The notes beneath the pieces are model-generated. The model was given only the letters and a program-made list of their open reading frames with translations, searched no databases and had not been told where the DNA came from. Source: Bacillota bacterium (GTDB lineage Bacteria > Bacillota > Clostridia > Lachnospirales > Lachnospiraceae). From it: a DNA stretch of 58,608 nt. Location: assembly GCA_023421505.1 (NCBI GenBank), contig JAEZTJ010000039.1, forward strand, positions 1 through 58,608. The letters run 5' to 3'. Shown one piece after another: positions 24,484 to 32,991 of the stretch. Each line of letters starts with the position of its first letter. Within the stretch, counting starts at the first letter, position 1. The position numbers were made by a program, and so were the translations under genes.

Positions 24484-27400
24484 AACATCCCTTCTTTATA
24501 TAGGAATTATCTACATCTATTGCAATAGATACTGCCCTGCCATTACGTATATCCATTGCTAGCGTATGACATATTGTCTTGTCAGTTATTGTTACTTGCT
24601 TATTATCTGCATAGAGCACTTCTATGGACTTAACATTATAGTGTCCAGGAATCAAAGCCTTTTTTTCGCGTAAACGGTAGGTTACTGTAATAGTCCCAAG
24701 GAACTTAGCTGTAATTACTTTGCCTTCATCAATTAAATATTCCGGGATAGCGGGTTCAAAGGCAAGACTGAGTTTTCCGTCCTCTGAGCGAAATGGCTTC
24801 CTTCCAAACATCATAATCTGCCACATATTTAAAAATTCTGCAGTAGAACCGCTCAATCTTGCCACAAAGCCCTTACCATGTATTTTTTCATCAGGATTTA
24901 CACTGCTCGCAATAAAAGAAACATTCTCTAAAATACTTCTTCCATATACTTCGGGATTCAAAAACGGAATACAAGTCTTTTTAAAATCCTCAAAGTATTC
25001 CTCATACAGCCCGGATTTTAACAATTCCAGTAAATATTTGTATTCCATATGAAGCCAGATTGATTCATTCTCCAACCATCCGGGAGTAAATGCTTTTGCT
25101 CTCCCTATCTCATAAGAAGCTTCTGCTAGACTTGCATTGACCTTATACATAGAAAGCTTTTTATCATACAAGGCACTCGATTTTACTTTATTATACAATT
25201 CCTTCTTATTCTGTGTTTCCTGCTCCAGCTTTAAAAAGCGTACCGGCCCCTCTAAAAATGAGGGCAGCGGATGAACTATAAATTTTCGCGGAACAATCTC
25301 TCCCCCTGCTTCATCATATTCAGCTATTTCATAGCTAAAATAAGTAGGGATTATTCCTTCGCCATACCCGGTTGCTTTCTGAATACCAATACTTACAACC
25401 TCATCCCACAGAACAAGAACATCAACTAAATAATGGTCAGATAAGACAATTTTTTCTCCACTCACACCATATAAGGTTTTTTCTCTGAAGCTTTCTTTTG
25501 CAGCATTTACCGCATTCCAAAATTCAAGCACCTCCTGATCTGAGGCTAGGTTATATCTCTGCTCCTGAGTAATCTGATCTATTTTTGCTATCAGCTCCGC
25601 CAATTCGACAAAGACAGCTACAGAACGTCTATACTTCCTTAAGCTTTCAATAGTGAAGTTAAGCATCCGACTTAATTCACAGGTTTCAGCCATAGAAGAA
25701 CCAAAAAGTCCGGGAAGCCCATTTAATGCATCATACCAGCCTGGCTTTCCGCCCTCCATTTCAATTCCCATTCCATAAGGGTCCAGGGTCGCATATTTTA
25801 AGGTATTAAGCAGGATGAGTTTTTCAAAAAGCGCTGAAGAAACTGTTTCTCCTCTGCCATAATCAGCTTTCAAAAGCTTATGTACTGTATTTTTCTTAAT
25901 CTCCTTATTAAGGAAATTATACTGCCTGATTCCCTGCTCTGTCCTTACATATCTTTTATTTCTTGGAAGTACCATAACCTGAGCTTCAAAATAAGTATAG
26001 GATACATCTTCAAATAGAAGCTCTTCTTCCTTATCCGGATAAATGCTTAAATAACTCTCCACCAAATCCAGATTGTAGGTCCAATGATCACTCCAGTAGC
26101 CTTCACTAAAGGTCCCATTCACTTCTTCAATAGAAGCATCTATGATAGACTGAAATAGCTGCTCTATCTCCACTTTATTTTCATAATTACTTCTCTCTAA
26201 TGTCATAAGCAGTTTTCCAGGAGTAAACTCAGAATTTAGACACCGAAGTAAATCCTCTCTCTCCCCTTCGTTTAGACCGGTACTTACTAATCTTAAATCC
26301 TCATCTTTTATCCTATAGGATACCTTGTCAACTGATAAGGGATTATAGCCATCTATCTGAATTAAATTATAGAAGGTTTTAACATTCACCTCTTTAACAT
26401 AAGGAGCAAATATGACATCCGATCTTCTATTCTGGTTCACATCCCGGTAATTTGAGTTTCCCTGTGAATAGAATTCCGGCAGCATAGTAAAGTAATTATA
26501 GTCTCGTTCTATGTCTCCATGCTTTCTGCTATAGAGATAGAATATCTTGTCCCTTCCTAATATAATTGGATATCCGCCTCTTAACACATTATCCAGATAG
26601 GTCTGTCTGCAATAGTTATCAAAGTTTTTGGAACCGGTCCTTGTCTCTATCACAGAGCATAACTCCTGAGTAAGTCTGACCGCCTCCCCTGCTTTTTGCT
26701 CAAAGTATGCTGGCTGGCTGCATTTTTTAGTAAACAGACTCAGAATTTCCTTATTTTCAGCCTTACCAAATACTTCCTTAATTGTTACGGCTTCTCCTGC
26801 GTTTAATAGGATTTTTTTACCAAAGAAGCAGCATGGAAGAGTATTTTGTATCACCTGCTTTTTAAGCAGCAATTCTTCAAGTGCAGTGCTCGCAAACCCT
26901 TCCGCTCTATCAAGTGACGTATCGTAATCAAATACAAGACCGGAATCAACTATTGGTGATAATACTTCGCCGTTTTCCAATATGGAAAACCCGAAATTGC
27001 CATCAATCACCTCAGTAACAGCTGCCGTATCCTCCATACTAACTCTTACACGAAAATACGGCCTCTTTTGATCGGCATCTTCAACCTTCATCCATGCCTT
27101 ACTGGTCTGACCCATGTTCTTCATAGAATTTAGATTAACACCATATGGTACAACTGCGGGCATTCCATCCAGTATTTCCAGGGATACTTCTTTTGTACTG
27201 ATATTGCGGATTGTCACCTTTCGAACCAAGGCTCCAACTCTTTCGTTCGGAAGAGTAAAATATTGCACACTGGTCTCAATTTCATTTTCATAATCAATTT
27301 CGATTATCTCCAGGTCATTCATTCCAATTGCCATTTTCTTATAGGTATCTTCTGTGCTAAAAGGTTCTATATACCTACCGTTCTTTTTTAAGAATGTACG

Positions 27401-27625
27401 AAATCCCAATTTTTTTGTGTTCTGGTAAGCCTGGTGAGCGGGAAAGAACTCCATGATTGCGTGATCTTTATTCTCAATTCCAAAGCTGGTAATGCATTGC
27501 CCCTTATTTACATAATAGCACCAGACAGGAATTCCGAATTTACCGCTGATACCGGGCAGAAAACCTGCAAAGGTGGATTTCTTACCATAGTTTTCAATCA
27601 CAAATCTATTTTCATTGTCAAGCAT
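24476..27625 (-). CDS. GH94-like glycoside phosphorylase/hydrolase (COG3459-like), substrate unknown
   Basis: 1049 residues from ATG 27625, behind AAGGAGG. It lacks a signal peptide, so it is cytoplasmic. An N-terminal beta-sandwich (about 1-300, SFGIENKDHAIMEFFP) is followed by an alpha/alpha-barrel-like body with GDIERDYNYFTMLPEFYSQG, YRDVNQNRR, YWSDHWTYNLDLV and PGWYDALNGLPGLFGSS. This layout fits the cellobiose-phosphorylase-related families (GH94 and the related GH149/GH161). A phosphorylase would release a sugar phosphate from an imported beta-glucan-type oligosaccharide, which fits the neighbouring transporter. Assignment to one GH family is not possible by eye. Confidence 0.65.
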   Translation of the reverse strand: MLDNENRFVIENYGKKSTFAGFLPGISGKFGIPVWCYYVNKGQCITSFGIENKDHAIMEFFPAHQAYQNTKKLGFRTFLKKNGRYIEPFSTEDTYKKMAIGMNDLEIIEIDYENEIETSVQYFTLPNERVGALVRKVTIRNISTKEVSLEILDGMPAVVPYGVNLNSMKNMGQTSKAWMKVEDADQKRPYFRVRVSMEDTAAVTEVIDGNFGFSILENGEVLSPIVDSGLVFDYDTSLDRAEGFASTALEELLLKKQVIQNTLPCCFFGKKILLNAGEAVTIKEVFGKAENKEILSLFTKKCSQPAYFEQKAGEAVRLTQELCSVIETRTGSKNFDNYCRQTYLDNVLRGGYPIILGRDKIFYLYSRKHGDIERDYNYFTMLPEFYSQGNSNYRDVNQNRRSDVIFAPYVKEVNVKTFYNLIQIDGYNPLSVDKVSYRIKDEDLRLVSTGLNEGEREDLLRCLNSEFTPGKLLMTLERSNYENKVEIEQLFQSIIDASIEEVNGTFSEGYWSDHWTYNLDLVESYLSIYPDKEEELLFEDVSYTYFEAQVMVLPRNKRYVRTEQGIRQYNFLNKEIKKNTVHKLLKADYGRGETVSSALFEKLILLNTLKYATLDPYGMGIEMEGGKPGWYDALNGLPGLFGSSMAETCELSRMLNFTIESLRKYRRSVAVFVELAELIAKIDQITQEQRYNLASDQEVLEFWNAVNAAKESFREKTLYGVSGEKIVLSDHYLVDVLVLWDEVVSIGIQKATGYGEGIIPTYFSYEIAEYDEAGGEIVPRKFIVHPLPSFLEGPVRFLKLEQETQNKKELYNKVKSSALYDKKLSMYKVNASLAEASYEIGRAKAFTPGWLENESIWLHMEYKYLLELLKSGLYEEYFEDFKKTCIPFLNPEVYGRSILENVSFIASSVNPDEKIHGKGFVARLSGSTAEFLNMWQIMMFGRKPFRSEDGKLSLAFEPAIPEYLIDEGKVITAKFLGTITVTYRLREKKALIPGHYNVKSIEVLYADNKQVTITDKTICHTLAMDIRNGRAVSIAIDVDNSYIKKGCYD

Positions 27626-27848
27626 ACGATTCCTCCTTGCGTATGCAATTATTTTAGACGAAGCTTTTTGAAAAATAAATTTATCATTTTTTATAAAGGT
27701 ATCTATATTTTATTTTATAGCCATACCATCCACAAAAAGCCAGATAACTCTTTGACCGCATAATCTATACTGATAAAGGCTTTATTAAAAATAAATTACA
27801 GACACCATATGAAACCAAGCACAATATTGAACAGAAATAGAAAAACAA

Positions 27849-27936
27849 AAGCTCATTGTTTTTTTATTTCAATTATCGATAACACCATAATTTTTAATGG
27901 CGTAATTGAAAATTTAGATAAAAAAACAATGAGCTT
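27849..27936. terminator. 88-bp palindrome with A/T arms, probable bidirectional terminator
   Basis: AAGCTCATTGTTTTTTTAT pairs perfectly with ATAAAAAAACAATGAGCTT. Inside is a second stem, TCAATTA/TAATTGA, and a third, CCAT/ATGG. The T-rich arm gives a U-run on both strands. It separates the phosphorylase promoter from the pseudogene and alpha-glucosidase genes. The rest of the 384-bp gap (27626-28009) shows no gene. Confidence 0.65.
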
Positions 27937-28009
27937 CTGAAAATCTTGACATATATTATAGAGAATTAACAGCTTGCATCCAAATCTGATGGAAGCTATT
28001 TTTAATAAA

Positions 28010-28294
28010 TCACTTCTCAAACTGCCTGCCCTCGCTGTCTATTGCATAGTCTTTCGTATAGATCAGCTGCGATACCGGAACTAAATGATACCCCTGCTCT
28101 TTAAGTCCTGTAATTACTTGCTCCAGAGCCTCTGCAGTATGCTTTGTACCGCAATGCAAAAGAAGGATGGAACCATTAATTAAGTTCTCACTCTGTGTAC
28201 ATCTCTTAACAATACTGTTAATCCCGTAATCCTTCCAGTCCATGGAATCACCGTACGCAACAACTTTAAAACCAGTGTTTATAAGGGTTCTATG
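28010..28294 (-). pseudogene. Truncated polysaccharide deacetylase (C-terminal fragment)
   Basis: The frame reads HRTLINTGFKVVAYGDSMDW and continues to the normal C-terminus. It is strongly similar to the last 90 residues of the intact deacetylase at 46976-47761 (SMDWKDYGINSIVKRCTQ in both). A stop lies just upstream and the catalytic NodB motifs are missing. It is a relic of a second pdaB-like gene, and the alpha-glucosidase gene ends 30 bases from its break point. Confidence 0.85.
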
Positions 28295-28324
28295 CTATTT
28301 TAACTATGGATAAAACAATTGCTA

Positions 28325-30196
28325 CTATATTCTCCATATGCTTGCTTCATAGGGACGCAGCAAAGTAGACGCAGCGGCCTGTTCATAATTTGATATTAAG
28401 AGTGCTCCCTCCGGCTGCTTCTTTCGTTTGCCATTGCAGGGACTTAAATTAATTTCAATATATAGTGTTTCTGTTTTATCCTTTCGGTAATAAGTAAATA
28501 AATTTTTTACCTTCTTATTAGTAAGTATCACATCGCCATAACAGATGACAGGATGCTTCTTTCGAAAGTTTATCAAATTCTGATAAAAACGCAGGATAGA
28601 ATGATCATCCTTAAGCTGCGCTTCGACATTACATTCCCTATAATCCTCATCCATCATAATCCAAGGGGTATGCTCTGAGAAGCCTGCATATTTCTGATTA
28701 CTCCATTGCATAGGCGTTCTGGCATGATCTCTTGTACCGGCTAGCACCTTTTGAAAAGCAGCTTCCTGATCCATCTTAGTGCATAGCTCCTCATAGAGAT
28801 TAAGTGACTCAACATCCTTAAGCTCAGTGATGGACTGAAAGCTTTGATTTATCATTCCAAGCTCCTGTCCCTGATAGATAAATGGGGTGCCTCGTAAGGT
28901 AAGCTGAATAACTGCCAATAGCTTTCCGAGGACAAACCGATATTGCGGATCTTTATTAACCTTGGAAATCATACGGGGATTATCATGGTTTTCGTAAAAC
29001 AACGAAGGCTGACAACGGTTACCGTAATGCTCCATCCAGTCTATCATATAGTTCTTCAAACAATTTAGATCATATCGATAATCATCAAAGCGAGTATGTC
29101 CCGGAGCTTCAAGATGATCAAAGGAGAATACCATATCAAGCTCCTTTCGATCATCGGCAGTCAGAAGCTTACTCATTTCCATTCCCGTGCCCGGTGTTTC
29201 TCCGACCGAGAAGGCCTGATACGGTATAAATACCTTTTCTTTCAGTTCTTTAAGATACTCATGAAGACGGGGCCCATAAAAATAATTTTCCACACCATAA
29301 TACCCCATGAGCCTTCCGATACTCTCATTACCCTCCGGTAAGCCGCTGCGCTTTGAAATGTAATTGATGACATCCATACGGAAACCATCAACACCTTTTT
29401 CCAACCACCAGCTTACCATCTGATGAATTTCTTCCCTAACAGCAATATTCTCCCAGTTTAAATCCATCTGCTTTTTTGAGAATAGATGTAATGCATACTG
29501 CTTTCGTTCCTCTACATAATTCCAGGCACTGCCGCTAAAGAATGAAGTCCAGTTATTCGGCTGATCCTTAAAGATATAATAGTCCCCATACTTAGAATTC
29601 GGTTCCTTAATAGCCTTCTGATACCATTCATGCTCATCGGAAGTATGATTGACTACCAGATCCATAATCAGCCGCATACCACGGTTGTGTATTTTCTCTA
29701 AAAGAAGGTTAAAATCCTCCATTGTACCAAACTCGGCCATAATTTTATGATAATCCCTGATATCATATCCATTGTCGTCATTGGGTGAATCATAAATTGG
29801 TGAAAGCCAGATTGTATCAATACCAAGCTCTTTTATGTAGTCCAGCTTTTCGATGATACCTCTTAGATCACCGATGCCATCACCGTTGCTATCTTTAAAG
29901 CTTCTTGGATAGATCTGATAAAATACCGCTTCCTTCCACCAGGCTTTTTTAATCAGTGTATACTCTTTATTGGGGATTGCCTGTTCACTGTTTAAAAGTG
30001 TAAGCAAAGTATCCACAAAGCCTACTCCCAGCTGTCTTTTTAATAACCTTTGCAGGGTATTTAGCTTCAAATTACCGACAATCGGATTAGTAACCGCTAT
30101 TTTATTTATATTCATCTGTAATAATATTTTATTAATAATATCCCGTCCGATCGGATGAGCATATATATCCTTTAATCGGTTATTGCCTGTCAGCAT
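28325..30196 (-). CDS. GH13 alpha-glucosidase (oligo-1,6-glucosidase type) with N-terminal extension
   Basis: 623 residues from ATG 30196, chosen because GGGGAG lies five bases upstream of MLTGNNRL. From about residue 85 the (beta/alpha)8 barrel begins (WWKEAVFYQIYPRSFKDSNG). It shows conserved GH13 regions DLVVNHTSDEH, GFRMDVINYISK (nucleophile Asp), FSVGETPG (acid/base Glu) and ENHDNPR. This is the GH13_31 pattern of cytoplasmic enzymes that split isomalto- or malto-oligosaccharides. The first 80 residues (IINKILLQMNINKIAV ... LQRLLKRQLG) are not part of a usual GH13 enzyme and look like a small helical domain. The GPH symporter gene lies directly upstream. Confidence 0.9.
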   Translation of the reverse strand: MLTGNNRLKDIYAHPIGRDIINKILLQMNINKIAVTNPIVGNLKLNTLQRLLKRQLGVGFVDTLLTLLNSEQAIPNKEYTLIKKAWWKEAVFYQIYPRSFKDSNGDGIGDLRGIIEKLDYIKELGIDTIWLSPIYDSPNDDNGYDIRDYHKIMAEFGTMEDFNLLLEKIHNRGMRLIMDLVVNHTSDEHEWYQKAIKEPNSKYGDYYIFKDQPNNWTSFFSGSAWNYVEERKQYALHLFSKKQMDLNWENIAVREEIHQMVSWWLEKGVDGFRMDVINYISKRSGLPEGNESIGRLMGYYGVENYFYGPRLHEYLKELKEKVFIPYQAFSVGETPGTGMEMSKLLTADDRKELDMVFSFDHLEAPGHTRFDDYRYDLNCLKNYMIDWMEHYGNRCQPSLFYENHDNPRMISKVNKDPQYRFVLGKLLAVIQLTLRGTPFIYQGQELGMINQSFQSITELKDVESLNLYEELCTKMDQEAAFQKVLAGTRDHARTPMQWSNQKYAGFSEHTPWIMMDEDYRECNVEAQLKDDHSILRFYQNLINFRKKHPVICYGDVILTNKKVKNLFTYYRKDKTETLYIEINLSPCNGKRKKQPEGALLISNYEQAAASTLLRPYEASIWRI

Positions 30197-30224
30197 AAAA
30201 TCTCCCCTATTCACTTTATATTAC

Positions 30225-30300
30225 ATAATTAGATACTTGTGAAACGATATAGTTTTTTATTATATGTACAGCAGATACTATTCCTTCAGTCGATGTATTA
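30225..30300 (+). repeat. Decayed fragment of the 153-bp inverted-repeat element
   Basis: CTTGTGAAACGATATAGTTTT and ACAGCAGATACTATTCCTTC match, with substitutions, the left half of the element at 57588-57740. The right half is missing. The related AACTATATAGTT core also occurs at 31715-31726 and 50817-50828. Confidence 0.5.
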
Positions 30301-30309
30301 CGCAATCTC

Positions 30310-31668
30310 CTACTTCTCAATGTCACCGCGGGCAGTAAGCTCTAATATGATTTTATCAAACAGCTGTTTATCAATCTTAAACTTTTTACGGTAGATCAGA
30401 TAGCCTATTACAATAAAGAAGAGGGGTAAAATTAACATTGAAAACTTCATAATCAATAAACCTGACTTTGTTACATCACTTGGAGTTGCCGCAGCATTAA
30501 TGCCGGAAATGATTAAGGTTGCACCAACGATCCCGTTTGCAATTGCACAGCCAATTTTATTGATAAACGGCTGTATGGAAAAGGTAATGCTTTCGTTGCG
30601 ATGACCAAGCTTCCACTGTCCATACTCAACCGTATCTGTTAAAAACATCAGCATCAATAATTGTATAAATGCCTGCCCAACAAAAAGGAATATACCGGCA
30701 GCACCTATAAAAATCATATTCATAGGGGACAGGAAGAAAATGATGTACCCTACTACTACCAAAACTGTAGCAAAGGCATAAAGGGTTTTTCTGCTTTTCT
30801 TCTTTGCAACGAATGGGAAAACCGCTAATGCTGCCAGCTGGGAGACTCCTAAAATAGCGGCAAATACAGAGTACATATCTTCATTTTTAAATGCATATTT
30901 AAAGAAATAAAGTCCAAAGCTTGTAGTAGTACAATACCCTATCATAAATAATGCCATTGATATTGCTGTAAATAATAACTGGTCATTCTTAAAAAGAATA
31001 TGAAACATTTCCTTTAAGGAGGTAGCTTCCTGCTTAATATGTATACTCTTATCTTCCTTTACTCCAAATACAGTAAAGCAAAGAAATGCCCAGGTAATCA
31101 GAACAATTGCGATAGCCGTGATCTGCCAGGCTCTCCTATCTCCTCCTAGTGCATTTGTAACAGGTATAATGCCGACAACTACGGAAAACATTCCGACATT
31201 GGCACAAATTCTTGCAAAGGATCCGGTTTTTTCCCGTTCCTTCTGGTCGAGCGTCAAGGAGGGAAGCATTGACCAGTAAGCAATATCATTTGCACCGTAG
31301 GTTAAATCCCAGCAAAGATAGAGGATCACGAACGCTATAACATATCCCAGTCCGTGCAGGCCAAAGTCATAGAAAAGTAAAACAGTAAAAATTCCGCCGA
31401 TTATTCCCCCAATGACAATCCAGGGCTTAAACTTTCCATACCGGGTACGAGTATTATCTATGAAAAACCCCATAACCGGATCATTGACTGCATCAAAAAT
31501 ACGGAGAATAATCAAGGCACCAGTCATCCACCACATGGTAGAATCAGGTAAATTCATGATATCTGTCAAGTAGAAAATAAGGTACATGCTTACGATTGAG
31601 TAGAGCATATCTCTGCCAATCGTACCAAGACCAAACATATATCGATTATGGTTCATTTTTGATTTCAT
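30310..31668 (-). CDS. GPH-family sugar:cation symporter (MelB-like)
   Basis: 452 residues from ATG 31668. About 12 membrane helices are seen, with the family motif at the first cytoplasmic loop (DAVNDPVMGFFIDNTRTRYG, residues 55-75) and a KFKPWIVIGG segment. These proteins (LacS, MelB, XylP) carry glycosides into the cell with sodium or protons. The neighbouring GH13 and GH2 enzymes suggest an alpha- or beta-linked di- or oligosaccharide. An upstream in-frame TTG gives seven more residues, but AAGGAG lies within that extension, so the ATG is preferred. Confidence 0.9.
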   Translation of the reverse strand: MKSKMNHNRYMFGLGTIGRDMLYSIVSMYLIFYLTDIMNLPDSTMWWMTGALIILRIFDAVNDPVMGFFIDNTRTRYGKFKPWIVIGGIIGGIFTVLLFYDFGLHGLGYVIAFVILYLCWDLTYGANDIAYWSMLPSLTLDQKEREKTGSFARICANVGMFSVVVGIIPVTNALGGDRRAWQITAIAIVLITWAFLCFTVFGVKEDKSIHIKQEATSLKEMFHILFKNDQLLFTAISMALFMIGYCTTTSFGLYFFKYAFKNEDMYSVFAAILGVSQLAALAVFPFVAKKKSRKTLYAFATVLVVVGYIIFFLSPMNMIFIGAAGIFLFVGQAFIQLLMLMFLTDTVEYGQWKLGHRNESITFSIQPFINKIGCAIANGIVGATLIISGINAAATPSDVTKSGLLIMKFSMLILPLFFIVIGYLIYRKKFKIDKQLFDKIILELTARGDIEK

Positions 31669-31860
31669 ATTTACAACAGCTCCTTTCAAGCTTCATTTTT
31701 TTTGGTAATTGAGAAACTATATAGTTTTACTAATCATCACAGAGCATTTTTTCAACTAAGCACTCGTTCTGGTTTTATATACATTAATCTTATTACAATG
31801 GTAAAATTCTGTCAATTTGTTATTGGATATACCATTCATTGTGATATTTTCTTGCTGGCT

Positions 31861-32712
31861 TCAATGATCAGTATTAGATTTTTTATATTCCTTGGGGGAT
31901 AATCCCCAGGTTTTTTTAAATAGCCTGCTGAAATAAAGTGGATTATCATAGCCTGTAAGCCTTGCCACCTCAGATATCTGGAACAGGGAATTCATTAATA
32001 AATCCTTCGCCTTAGTCATACGGATATTAATAATGTACTGTCTAGGAGACAAACCCACATAATGGGTAAAGGTATCGATAAATCGGTAATAATTCAAGCC
32101 TCGCTCCTTCGTAAACTGCTTAATGGTAAAATCATCTTCCGGTACCAGATTAAATATCTGTATCGCCTCTTCAACTTCCTTGCTATAGCTTCCAATCGTA
32201 CTCTCATCTCTAATTTTATTCCTCCCCATCTGTAATAGAAGCTGCTGCATTAAAAGCTTCAATTGTTCCTCACAATGCGGCGGTTTTAGTTGCAGCTCCT
32301 GTATGATACTATCAAAAAGCTTTATATAACTGTTATACACTCCTACATTATATACTTTTTCCTCTCCCCACCCCATATCTTTAAGAAATTCATGGTCCTC
32401 CCTACAAGAAAAATGTACCCAGTAGATATCAGGATGCTCATTTAAATTATAATAGTAATATTGTGCAACTCCCGGTTTATAAAAGATGCAACTACCTTTC
32501 TCCAAAACCTTTAAATCTCCATCTATTTTGAATCTGGCATGCCCATCTGCAATATAAATCAGTTGATAGTTATCAGCTCCCTGCGGTCGTTCTGTCTGAA
32601 ATCTTTCCAGGTGAATTAACCGATATCTACCACTGCAATGCACAAAGAAATCCTGGTCTGAAACTGATTTTTCGTCAGACTGCCAATCATAACGACCTAC
32701 AACTGTTAGCAT
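31861..32712 (-). CDS. AraC-family transcriptional regulator with cupin sensor
   Basis: 283 residues from ATG 32712, behind GAGGTGA. The N-terminal half is a cupin-type ligand-binding domain (YQLIYIADGHARFKIDG, GSCIFYKPGVAQYYYY). The C-terminal 100 residues hold the two AraC helix-turn-helix motifs (KDLLMNSLFQISEVARLTGY, YFSRLFKKTWGLSPKEYKK). The gene diverges from the GH2 gene and lies upstream of the symporter gene, so it probably activates both in response to a sugar. A short 11-base-palindrome-rich element (AACTATATAGTT, 31715-31726) lies between it and the symporter. Confidence 0.92.
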   Translation of the reverse strand: MLTVVGRYDWQSDEKSVSDQDFFVHCSGRYRLIHLERFQTERPQGADNYQLIYIADGHARFKIDGDLKVLEKGSCIFYKPGVAQYYYYNLNEHPDIYWVHFSCREDHEFLKDMGWGEEKVYNVGVYNSYIKLFDSIIQELQLKPPHCEEQLKLLMQQLLLQMGRNKIRDESTIGSYSKEVEEAIQIFNLVPEDDFTIKQFTKERGLNYYRFIDTFTHYVGLSPRQYIINIRMTKAKDLLMNSLFQISEVARLTGYDNPLYFSRLFKKTWGLSPKEYKKSNTDH

Positions 32713-32991
32713 AAATCACCTCATTATTCTGATAATTAATATTCTTGGTATGATATTATTCCTTTATATGCAAACATTAATCCATAAACTTCGTTCATGT
32801 TCTCGACTCTCAATCGAATATACACGCAAGCTTATCTCTAGCTCTAACTCCTATGCTTATAAGACTGCTTTCATTTTATCATATATTTGAAAACTTTGTG
32901 CATATATTAATCAATTTTATGTATGGAAATAGTATATTATTTGTTATATTCTATAAAACAAACAATTTTATGCATATATAAGGAGATTCGT

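Noticed and set aside
27849..27936. Small RNA gene
   Set aside because: The structure is a symmetric palindrome with T-runs on both strands, better explained as a bidirectional terminator.
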